Source: Melioribacter sp. (GTDB lineage: Bacteria > Bacteroidota > Ignavibacteria > Ignavibacteriales > Melioribacteraceae). Taken from it: DNA of 5,791 bases. A program made the translations under genes and the position numbers. Below the pieces are notes generated by a model. It saw only the letters and a program-made list of their open reading frames with translations, did not search any database and was not told the origin of the DNA. Location: assembly GCA_016841125.1 (NCBI GenBank), contig JAENZU010000251.1, positions 1 to 5,791 on the forward strand, given 5' to 3'. This document shows, piece by piece, positions 1 to 5,791 of this stretch (position 1 is its first letter; every line of letters begins with the position of its first letter).

Positions 1-12
1 AAATATTAGTCG

Positions 13-46
13 ATTTGTCATCCCGACAGCTGTCGGGATGACAAAT
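13..46. repeat. Perfect 34-bp palindrome upstream of the aconitase gene
   Basis: Each arm is 17 nt (ATTTGTCATCCCGACAG, then its exact reverse complement), with the centre between bases 29 and 30 at AGCT. The symmetry stops at base 12/47. As RNA it would fold into a stem of about 15 bp with an AGCT loop on either strand. Neither side is followed by a clear T-run, so it is not a textbook intrinsic terminator, although it could still end transcription entering from upstream. It ends 39 bp before the aconitase start codon, so it may lie in that gene's promoter or leader. From memory, GC-rich palindromes centred on AGCT recur in intergenic DNA of Bacteroidota-like genomes, so a dispersed REP-like element is plausible. 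That is inference. The symmetry itself is directly visible. Confidence 0.9.
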
Positions 47-72
47 TTGGGTTAATTAAAAATCAAATTTAC

Positions 73-78
73 AAAGGA
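73..78 (+). promoter_or_regulatory. Ribosome binding site of the aconitase gene
   Basis: AAAGGA lies 7 nt before the ATG at 86, a good Shine-Dalgarno match and spacing. It supports that start codon. Confidence 0.7.
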
Positions 79-85
79 CTTCAAT

Positions 86-2026
86 ATGAAAACCGGATTG
101 AACGTTTCGCAAATGTTAATTCGTGAACATCTGATCGACGGAGAATTAAATACCGGAGAAGAGATTGCATTAAAAATAGATCAAACGCTTACACAAGATG
201 CTACGGGTACAATGGTAATGCTGGAATTTGAAGCAATGGAAATTCCGAGAGTAAAAACAGAATTATCAGCTCAATATGTTGATCACAATTTAATTCAAAG
301 TGATTTCAAAAATCCTGATGATCATCTTTTTTTAAGAAGTGCATGCAAAAAATTTGGTGTCCACTACAGTAGACCCGGGAATGGTGTAAGTCATCCTGTT
401 CATATGGAAAGATTCGGTAAGCCGGGTAAATCTTTATTAGGGTCAGACAGTCATACATGTGCTGCGGGATCAATGTGTATGCTTGCAATTGGTGCTGGCG
501 GTTTGGAAGTTGCGCTTGCAATGGCGGGAGAACCGTTTTATGTTCGAATGCCAAAAATATTCGGGGTAAAACTTATTAACAAATTAAACGACTGGGTTAG
601 CGCCAAAGATATAATATTAGAAATGCTCCGCAGATACGATGTTAAAGGAGGAGTCGGAAAAATTATTGAATATTATGGTCCTGGTTTAAAAAATCTAACA
701 GCAATGGATAGACACGTTATTGCCAACATGGGTGCAGAATTAGGTGCTACCTCAACTATATTTCCCTCGGATGATAACTTACGCAGATTCCTGAAGTCTC
801 AGAAAAGAGAGCATGATTTTGTTGAAATAACCGCCGATGAAAACTGCGAATATGACGAGCATGATGTGATTGACCTATCAAAACTCGAACCTCTGATTGC
901 AAAACCCAGCAGCCCGGGGAATGTTGTGAGGGTAGCCGAGGTTGAAGGAAGAGAAATTTACCAGGCAATGATCGGTTCATCTGCAAACCCCGGATTAAGA
1001 GATTTTGCAATTCCGGCTTTGGTTGTTGATGGAAAGCAAGTTCACGATAGAGTGAGCCTTGATCTGAATCCAACTTCAAGACAAATTCTTGAAAATCTCT
1101 CGGCTGGGGGATATTTAACAAAATTAATTCATGCCGGCGGAAGAATTCATCAAGCAGGATGCAACGGATGCATAGGTATGGGACAAGCACCTGCAACGGG
1201 TAAAATTAGTTTAAGGACTGTACCCCGAAATTTTCCCGGAAGATCAGGTACAAAGGAAGACCAAGTATATCTCTGCAGTCCCGAAACCGCAATAGCTTCG
1301 GCACTCACTGGTAAAATTACCGATCCGAGAAATCTCAAAATTAAATATCCTGAGTTTGTAGAGAACGATGAAATTTTAATAAATGAGGATATGCTCTTGA
1401 TGCCATCCAAAGATTCCGAAAGTATTGAACTTGAAAAAGGACCGAACATAATGCCGCTTCCGGAATTTGAACCGCTAAACCAAAATTATGAACTGCCGGT
1501 TTTACTAAAACTTAAAGATAATATTTCGACGGATGAAATTATGCCGGCGGGTTCAAAAGTTCTGCCGTTCAGAAGCAATATACCTGAGATAAGTAAGTTT
1601 GTTTTTGATCAGATTGAAGAGAATTTTTACGAAAGGGCGATAGAAAATAAAGATACCGGATTTATTATAATTGCCGGCGAGAATTACGGACAGGGTTCGA
1701 GCCGAGAGCATGCAGCAATCGCACCCCGCTACTTAGGACTTAAAATTGTAATAGCAAAAAGCTTTGCTAGAATTCACCGGCAGAATCTAATAAACTTTGG
1801 GGTTCTACCTCTGCAGTTTGATAATTTTAGTGATTATGATAACATTGGTAATGGTGATGTAATAAAAGTCGAGAAAATTATAGATCAATTAAATGAGTCT
1901 GATATTATCACAATTATTAATCATTCTAATGACCAGAAAATTCAAACAAATCATCGATTAAGCAAAAGAGAAAAACGATCTATTATAGAAGGCAGCTTGA
2001 TAAATGTTATAAAAAAGAAAAACTAA
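86..2026 (+). CDS. Aconitate hydratase family protein, monomeric Aquifex-type, with an altered Fe-S motif
   Basis: Complete protein of 646 aa, predicted cytoplasmic, expected to interconvert citrate and isocitrate through cis-aconitate in the TCA cycle. The length fits the short bacterial aconitases that resemble the Aquifex-type family, rather than AcnA/AcnB of about 850-900 aa. The large catalytic part is residues 1 to about 430 and the swivel domain about 465-646. Recognisable active-site residues, by motif comparison with mitochondrial aconitase, are Q37 (QDATG), D66-H67, H103, D121-S122-H123, N214 and E218 (ANMGAELG), R381 and R386, D483 (STDEIMPAG), R496, and S538-S539-R540 (GQGSSREH). 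Two cluster cysteines are present in GCNGC (C359, C362). The third, normally in IGSCTN, is serine (IGSSAN, S299), while C125 and C131 lie in and after the DSHTC loop. The ATG at 86 follows a good ribosome binding site. No TCA-cycle gene adjoins it. The family is sure; exact substrate and cluster state are less so. A homoaconitase or other hydro-lyase activity is possible. Confidence 0.93.
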   Translation: MKTGLNVSQMLIREHLIDGELNTGEEIALKIDQTLTQDATGTMVMLEFEAMEIPRVKTELSAQYVDHNLIQSDFKNPDDHLFLRSACKKFGVHYSRPGNGVSHPVHMERFGKPGKSLLGSDSHTCAAGSMCMLAIGAGGLEVALAMAGEPFYVRMPKIFGVKLINKLNDWVSAKDIILEMLRRYDVKGGVGKIIEYYGPGLKNLTAMDRHVIANMGAELGATSTIFPSDDNLRRFLKSQKREHDFVEITADENCEYDEHDVIDLSKLEPLIAKPSSPGNVVRVAEVEGREIYQAMIGSSANPGLRDFAIPALVVDGKQVHDRVSLDLNPTSRQILENLSAGGYLTKLIHAGGRIHQAGCNGCIGMGQAPATGKISLRTVPRNFPGRSGTKEDQVYLCSPETAIASALTGKITDPRNLKIKYPEFVENDEILINEDMLLMPSKDSESIELEKGPNIMPLPEFEPLNQNYELPVLLKLKDNISTDEIMPAGSKVLPFRSNIPEISKFVFDQIEENFYERAIENKDTGFIIIAGENYGQGSSREHAAIAPRYLGLKIVIAKSFARIHRQNLINFGVLPLQFDNFSDYDNIGNGDVIKVEKIIDQLNESDIITIINHSNDQKIQTNHRLSKREKRSIIEGSLINVIKKKN

Positions 2027-2048
2027 GAGTTATAAAATTAGCTGCTAC
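2027..2048. other. 22-bp convergent junction without a visible terminator
   Basis: Only 22 AT-rich bases separate the aconitase stop codon (TAA, 2024-2026) from the symporter stop codon (2049-2051 on the minus strand). I find no compact GC-rich hairpin followed by a T-run on either strand in or next to this gap. Transcripts of the two genes may therefore overlap at their 3' ends, or end by another mechanism. Confidence 0.6.
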
Positions 2049-3635
2049 TTAATTCCACCAAACAACAATTACACTTGTGATAAAAAGCAGCAACAGAGCC
2101 AATACCCGGTAATTAGAAAATAAACTGCCATTTTTCAAAGTTGAGGTTTCATCAATCCAATATTTTTTGTGCCATACAAGTTCTTTTCCTGAAACGCCTT
2201 CAACTTTCACATGTGAGAAAAATACCATAATACAAACACTTAGAACAAACATTATTCCGCTGGCATAAAGATATTGAATTTCTGAGAGACCAAGAATCTC
2301 ATTGGCAATCCAGCCGACAATTCCTATTGTGACCCCGAAAACAAGAGTATAAAATGCAGCACTGCCCGTTGCTTTTTCCCAAAATATGCCAATCACAAAT
2401 ACGGCAACAACCGGCGGAGTTACGTATGACAGAATCGATTGCAGATACTGCCACAGCGTTGGGAAATACTGAATCTGAGGAGCCCATAATGCAGAAAGTA
2501 TCATAAATGCAAGGGTTGATGTTTTACCTATTTTAACAAGGGTAAGATCTTCCAATTCAGGTTTGAAATGCTTGATGAAATCCATAGTGAATAGTGTTGA
2601 AGCGGAATTGTAAATTGATTCCAAACTAGAGATTATAGCGGCTGCTAGTGCTGCAAGCATTAAGCCTCTCAAACCAACTGGAAGCAGGTCAAAAGCCAGT
2701 GCCGGAAAAACCATATCTGGTCTTTCAAGATCAGGATAGAGAGAAACTGCCATCACCCCCGGAAGCACAAGTATAAACAAGTTAGGCAGCTTGAGAAAGC
2801 CTGCAAACAGAGAACCCCATCTTCCGTGATCAAGAGATTTTGCACCGAGCGCACGCTGAATTACAAATTGATTAGTGCACCAAAAATATAATCCAACAAT
2901 TAATACACCGGATATTATCCCGGGCCACGGCATTATCTCATCGGAAGGGGATCTGATCAAACTAAGTGCATTTGGGCTTGAGTTGTTCACTACTGACTCC
3001 CAAGATGGAATCTTATCGTAAGTTAAAATGGCTATTACTAATCCTCCGATGAAAATCATAATCGCCTGAACAACATCATTTAAAACAACTGCATCGAGAC
3101 CTCCGTAGTAAATATATATGCCTGCAATAAATGCAATTAAAAAACTAGTTTGCCACAGAGGTATTTCGGGGAACAAAACTTTCAATACCATGCCGCCTGC
3201 ATAAAGTGCAGATGCAGCGTCGATAAAAATATTTGCGAAAAGTAAAAACCCTGAAAACGCCAGTTTTGATCTTGAGTCGAATCGTTTTTCCAGAAATCCC
3301 GGTGCTGTGTAAACTTTTGCTTTGAGATATGAGGGGAGAATAAATATTACAAATAAGATAAGTATTACCGCAGGAATCCATTCATAATTATAGACGGCTA
3401 TACCGTCGTTGTACCCGCTGCCGGGCAGCCCGATAAACGTACTTCCGCTCATGTTCGAAACATAAAACGATAGTCCGATAATCGGCCAAGTTAAATTTCT
3501 ACCCGCGAGAAAATAATTCTCCGAAGAACTCTTCTTATATTTTTTTATTACATATAACCCAAAAATAATTCTTGTTCCGAGAACATAAATTATGAGAATC
3601 GATATGTCTAAAGCGCTTATTGAAAAATCGGGCAT
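2049..3635 (-). CDS. Sodium/solute symporter (SSS family), SGLT-like
   Basis: Complete inner-membrane protein of 528 aa with many hydrophobic segments, including a C-terminal helix near residues 509-527. It should import a small solute driven by the Na+ gradient. Family signatures are LAGRNL (43-48), the broken first core helix SNMSGSTFIG (60-69), GSGY (72-75), YYGGLDAVV (176-184), NQFVIQR (255-261), FLKL (280-283), LPVGLRGLMLAALAAA (318-333) and SSLESIYNSASTLFT (336-350). Compared from memory with the Vibrio galactose carrier vSGLT, the sugar contacts E85, N255, K282 and Q399 are kept, as are the Na+-site serines S336-S337. The vSGLT Gln69 position is T66, and the gating Tyr263 position is F257. 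The substrate is therefore probably a sugar or related polyol, but this is inference. The ATG start has no Shine-Dalgarno; the leader is AT-only just upstream. It stands alone, convergent with aconitase and divergent from the phosphoesterase gene. Confidence 0.92.
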   Translation of the reverse strand: MPDFSISALDISILIIYVLGTRIIFGLYVIKKYKKSSSENYFLAGRNLTWPIIGLSFYVSNMSGSTFIGLPGSGYNDGIAVYNYEWIPAVILILFVIFILPSYLKAKVYTAPGFLEKRFDSRSKLAFSGFLLFANIFIDAASALYAGGMVLKVLFPEIPLWQTSFLIAFIAGIYIYYGGLDAVVLNDVVQAIMIFIGGLVIAILTYDKIPSWESVVNNSSPNALSLIRSPSDEIMPWPGIISGVLIVGLYFWCTNQFVIQRALGAKSLDHGRWGSLFAGFLKLPNLFILVLPGVMAVSLYPDLERPDMVFPALAFDLLPVGLRGLMLAALAAAIISSLESIYNSASTLFTMDFIKHFKPELEDLTLVKIGKTSTLAFMILSALWAPQIQYFPTLWQYLQSILSYVTPPVVAVFVIGIFWEKATGSAAFYTLVFGVTIGIVGWIANEILGLSEIQYLYASGIMFVLSVCIMVFFSHVKVEGVSGKELVWHKKYWIDETSTLKNGSLFSNYRVLALLLLFITSVIVVWWN

Positions 3636-3787
3636 TTAAAATTAATATAATTATTCAATATTTTTTTGAAGATACGATCAATCTTTGATGATTTCAACCG
3701 AAGCTCGTTAACCATATATTTTAGAAAAATTTGTGATTTCTCCGAAAAATTTTGCAAATTCTCTGTTTAAATTTTTACGGAAACTTC
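3636..3787. promoter_or_regulatory. Divergent intergenic region, promoters for the symporter and phosphoesterase genes expected here
   Basis: This 152-bp AT-rich stretch separates two start codons pointing away from each other, so at least one promoter in each direction is expected. On the + strand TATATT (3715-3720) could be a -10 element, but its partner TTTCAA (3692-3697) is a poor -35. I see no convincing TTTG/TAnnTTTG pair of the Bacteroidetes type. On the - strand no element stands out. The region otherwise holds a short tandem duplication (separate entry) and no sign of a small gene, tRNA or riboswitch. Confidence 0.4.
3724..3763. repeat. Imperfect 20-bp tandem duplication in the intergenic region
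   Basis: The 9-mer GAAAAATTT occurs at 3724-3732 and again at 3744-3752, exactly 20 bp apart. The downstream parts are also similar if one base is allowed to shift (ATTTCTC against AATTCTC). The pair lies on one helical face, two turns apart, just before the phosphoesterase start. It could be a pair of binding sites or simply slippage in AT-rich DNA. Confidence 0.4.
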
Positions 3788-4786
3788 ATGTCGCTTTTTA
3801 AGCAATTAGAAAATATAATTAGGAATAACAATTCATTTCTCTTAACCACTCATGTAAACCCTGATGCCGATGCAGTAGGTTCTGAGATGGCACTGTATCA
3901 TCTATTAAAAAGAATGGGGAAGGATGCGGTAATAATTAATCATAATGAAACTCCGGACAATATTCAGTTTTTAGACCCCGAAAATGTAATTCAGAAATTT
4001 GAACGTGTTAATCCTCAGCAAATAATTGATGAAGTTGATGTAATAATATTTTTAGATTTGAATCAAATAACACGTGTTGCAAGTATGACCGAAAAGTTAA
4101 GGTCGTCCTCAAAAATAAAAGTAGTTATAGACCATCATCAGGATGCGGTTAATTTTGCGGATTTAATGATAACCGATACCAACGCAAACGCTACCGGCGA
4201 AATTCTGTATAATTTTATTGTGCAGAGTAAACTCACTCAAATTGATTATGAAATTGCACTTCCGATTTACGCTGCTATTGTTACAGATACAGGCTCTTTC
4301 CGCTACGAAAGGATGAATCCGAATTTGCATCTTATTGCATCCGAATTGCTGAAAGCCGGTATTGTTCCGCATGAAGTCGCCGATAAAATTTATGATCAAT
4401 CCAGACTTAGCAAAATTAAACTTCTCGGATACGCTTTGTCCACAATGGTTTTAAGTGAATCGGGAAATATTGCCTACATGCTTATTACTACAGAAGCGTT
4501 AGAAAACAGTGGTGCGTTTGAATCGGAAGTTGACGGTTTTGTAAATTATTGTCTTGCAATTAAGGGCGTGAAAGTTGGTATGCTATTCTTTGAATTGAAA
4601 GACGGAATAAAAGTAAGTTTCCGATCGAAAGGAAAAATTCCGATGAATAAACTTGCTGCTGAATTTGATGGAGGCGGGCATACAAATGCTGCAGCAACTA
4701 GATTATTCAATGTAAAGATGGAAGATTATTTGAAAAAGATTATCAATAAAGCTGAAGAATATATAAGCGAATATTCTAACAAGTAA
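3788..4786 (+). CDS. DHH/DHHA1 phosphoesterase, NrnA-type oligoribonuclease / pAp phosphatase
   Basis: Protein of 332 aa, the usual NrnA length (about 310-340 aa), predicted cytoplasmic. The family uses Mn2+ to degrade very short RNA or DNA oligonucleotides from the end and often also dephosphorylates pAp. The N-terminal DHH domain shows HVNPDADAVGS (H22, D26, D28), IIFLDLN (D90), the name motif IDHHQ (D115, H116, H117) and VTDTGSFRY (D167). The C-terminal DHHA1 substrate domain shows FRSKG (278-282) and GGGHTNAAA (295-303), where relatives usually have glycine instead of the last alanine. All metal ligands appear intact. I chose ATG 3788: an in-frame TTG at 3752 would add 12 unfamiliar residues (MQILCLNFYGNF) and overlap a DNA repeat, while the ATG has a weak GGA 6 nt upstream and places the first motif at the normal distance. 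The aminopeptidase gene follows after 21 bp, probably in one transcript. The exact substrate among oligonucleotides, pAp and cyclic-dinucleotide products cannot be read from sequence. Confidence 0.92.
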   Translation: MSLFKQLENIIRNNNSFLLTTHVNPDADAVGSEMALYHLLKRMGKDAVIINHNETPDNIQFLDPENVIQKFERVNPQQIIDEVDVIIFLDLNQITRVASMTEKLRSSSKIKVVIDHHQDAVNFADLMITDTNANATGEILYNFIVQSKLTQIDYEIALPIYAAIVTDTGSFRYERMNPNLHLIASELLKAGIVPHEVADKIYDQSRLSKIKLLGYALSTMVLSESGNIAYMLITTEALENSGAFESEVDGFVNYCLAIKGVKVGMLFFELKDGIKVSFRSKGKIPMNKLAAEFDGGGHTNAAATRLFNVKMEDYLKKIINKAEEYISEYSNK

Positions 4787-4793
4787 AATTATA

Positions 4794-4799
4794 AAAGGA
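4794..4799 (+). promoter_or_regulatory. Ribosome binding site of the aminopeptidase gene
   Basis: AAAGGA lies 8 nt before the ATG at 4808, inside the 21-bp gap after the phosphoesterase stop codon. It fixes the start and suggests translation from a shared transcript. Confidence 0.75.
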
Positions 4800-4807
4800 A
4801 ATTAAAT

Positions 4808-5791
4808 ATGAAATTCAATTTGCAAATTAAAGAAGCTAAAGGATTTACGAATAAAGCTTCAGGAACTGTTGTTAAATTTATCCCTGAATCCAAAGCATTG
4901 GTGAATGAAGCAAAAACTTTTTTCAATGAATTGAACATAAAGGTTGATACTAAAAAACTTGATAAGTTAAATTCTAAAGATGGGGATTCGCTAAACTTTA
5001 ATCCGACTAACGGCAATTATGACAGGATAGGTATTCAAAAAGTGAAATTGGATAAGAAATTCAACGCAGATTATTTTAGGAATTATTGTGCCGGATTTAT
5101 TAAGTCACTCGAAATTGAAAATTCCGGTTATGTCGATTTTGTGCTGCCCGAATTCGAATCGTTCAAAGATGTGTTTGATAGCGAGGAATATTTTTATCAG
5201 ACAATTGTCGAGGGAATTCATTTAGGCAACTATACTTTCAAAAAGTATAAATTAGAAAAGAAGAAACCCTCAAAATTAATTATAAATTTGATCGGCGGTC
5301 AAAATAAGTCAATCAATTCGGCAATAAAAACAGCCGCGCTCCTCGCCGGTGCAATATATTTTTCGCGTGATCTTTCGAACGAACCCGCAATCACGCTCAC
5401 ACCTCAGGAACTCGCAAAGAGATCGAAAGGTGAATTGGAAAAGCTAGGTGTTGAAGTAAGAGTCTTTGACAGAAACGAATTAAAGAAAAGAAAAATGACG
5501 GCAGTCTTAGCTGTCGGAGATGCGAGCACTAATCCTCCACTAATGATCGTGATGCACTATAAACCGAAAGAGAAAGCTAAAAAGAAAATAGCATTGGTGG
5601 GAAAAGGAGTAACTTACGACTCCGGCGGTCTATCGATCAAACCAACAGATTCGATGATTGAAATGAAAGCTGATATGGCTGGAGCTTCAACGGTAATAGG
5701 TGTTATTTATGCTGCAGCAAAAGCAAAACTGCCCGTTGAGATTATTGGTGTTGTGCCTGCTGTAGAAAATATGCTCGCCGGCAATTCTTAC
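4808..5791 (+). CDS. pepA: Leucyl aminopeptidase, family M17 (PepA-like), 3' end cut off by the window
   Basis: Open for 328 codons to the window end without a stop; family members are about 480-510 aa, so roughly the last third is missing. M17 enzymes are cytosolic, usually hexameric, two-metal exopeptidases that release N-terminal residues from short peptides; some also bind DNA. Residues 1 to about 165 are the variable N-terminal domain. The catalytic domain begins near 170 and shows DLSNEPA (188-194), LAVGDAS (234-240), VGKGVTYDSGG (264-274), SIKP (276-279) and MKADMAGAS (286-294). Metal ligands K266, D271 and D289 and catalytic K278 are visible and match E. coli PepA K270, D275, D293 and K282 with a constant offset of four. 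The remaining ligands and the catalytic arginine (NTDAEGR motif) would lie beyond the window. The sequence ends just after the ENMLAGNSY stretch. Start chosen from the strong ribosome binding site. It probably shares an operon with the NrnA-type gene. Confidence 0.93.
   Translation, partial: MKFNLQIKEAKGFTNKASGTVVKFIPESKALVNEAKTFFNELNIKVDTKKLDKLNSKDGDSLNFNPTNGNYDRIGIQKVKLDKKFNADYFRNYCAGFIKSLEIENSGYVDFVLPEFESFKDVFDSEEYFYQTIVEGIHLGNYTFKKYKLEKKKPSKLIINLIGGQNKSINSAIKTAALLAGAIYFSRDLSNEPAITLTPQELAKRSKGELEKLGVEVRVFDRNELKKRKMTAVLAVGDASTNPPLMIVMHYKPKEKAKKKIALVGKGVTYDSGGLSIKPTDSMIEMKADMAGASTVIGVIYAAAKAKLPVEIIGVVPAVENMLAGNSY

Noticed and set aside
1..9. Possible C-terminal end of an upstream gene (AAA TAT TAG)
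   Set aside because: Two codons and a stop in one frame are expected by chance; nothing in the window can support a gene there.
13..46. Reading the palindrome as a standard intrinsic terminator
   Set aside because: The stem is strong, but the bases after it on either strand (TTGGGTTAATT on +, CGACTAATATTT on -) lack the run of T residues expected directly at the stem base.
756..1449. Long minus-strand open frames opposite the aconitase gene
   Set aside because: They lie entirely inside a well-supported conserved gene, overlap one another in different frames, and their translations show no recognisable domain.
1992..2091. Possible terminator hairpins: GCAGCT (1992-1997) with AGCTGC (2040-2045), or GCTGCT (2041-2046) with AGCAGC (2086-2091)
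   Set aside because: Each pairing is only 6 bp, with loops of about 40 nt, mutually exclusive, largely within coding sequence, and without a T-run directly after the stem.
3752..3787. Upstream in-frame TTG start giving the phosphoesterase 12 extra residues
   Set aside because: TTG is rarer than ATG, the added residues resemble no family N-terminus, no ribosome binding site precedes it, and it lies inside the AT-rich tandem duplication. ATG 3788 gives the normal distance to the first DHH motif.
1..5791. Defence system, CRISPR array, insertion sequence, tRNA or phage genes
   Set aside because: All four substantial genes are recognisable metabolic or transport families, the spaces between them are short, and I saw no spaced repeats, transposase motifs, tRNA cloverleaf or phage-like proteins.

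Overview
The window reads as ordinary chromosome of an AT-rich bacterium, most likely of the Bacteroidota/Ignavibacteriota/Chlorobiota group. This placement is inferred from protein style, low GC, and a mixture of genes with an AAAGGA ribosome binding site and genes with none. It is not proven by any marker gene here. I see no mobile element, CRISPR array, RNA gene, toxin-antitoxin pair or phage gene.

Layout: bases 1-85 are a leader dominated by a perfect 34-bp palindrome (13-46). A complete aconitase-family gene follows on + (86-2026). It meets, tail to tail and with only 22 bp between stop codons, a complete sodium/solute symporter gene on - (2049-3635) of the SGLT type. A 152-bp divergent intergenic region (3636-3787) separates the symporter from a two-gene + strand unit. 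That unit is a complete DHH/DHHA1 phosphoesterase of the NrnA type (3788-4786) and, 21 bp later, a leucyl aminopeptidase of family M17 (from 4808), which is cut off by the end of the window after 328 codons.

The genes share no single obvious pathway. Aconitase belongs to the TCA cycle (citrate to isocitrate), the symporter imports a small solute with Na+, and the last two genes finish the breakdown of short oligonucleotides and of short peptides, a plausible recycling pair.

The most notable point is in the aconitase. The cysteine of the usual IGSCTN motif, one of three [4Fe-4S] ligands, is serine here (S299), while a cysteine not found in mitochondrial aconitase appears in the active-site loop DSHTC (C125). 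This suggests a relocated cluster ligand or an altered enzyme. The palindrome upstream of that gene is the second item worth checking.
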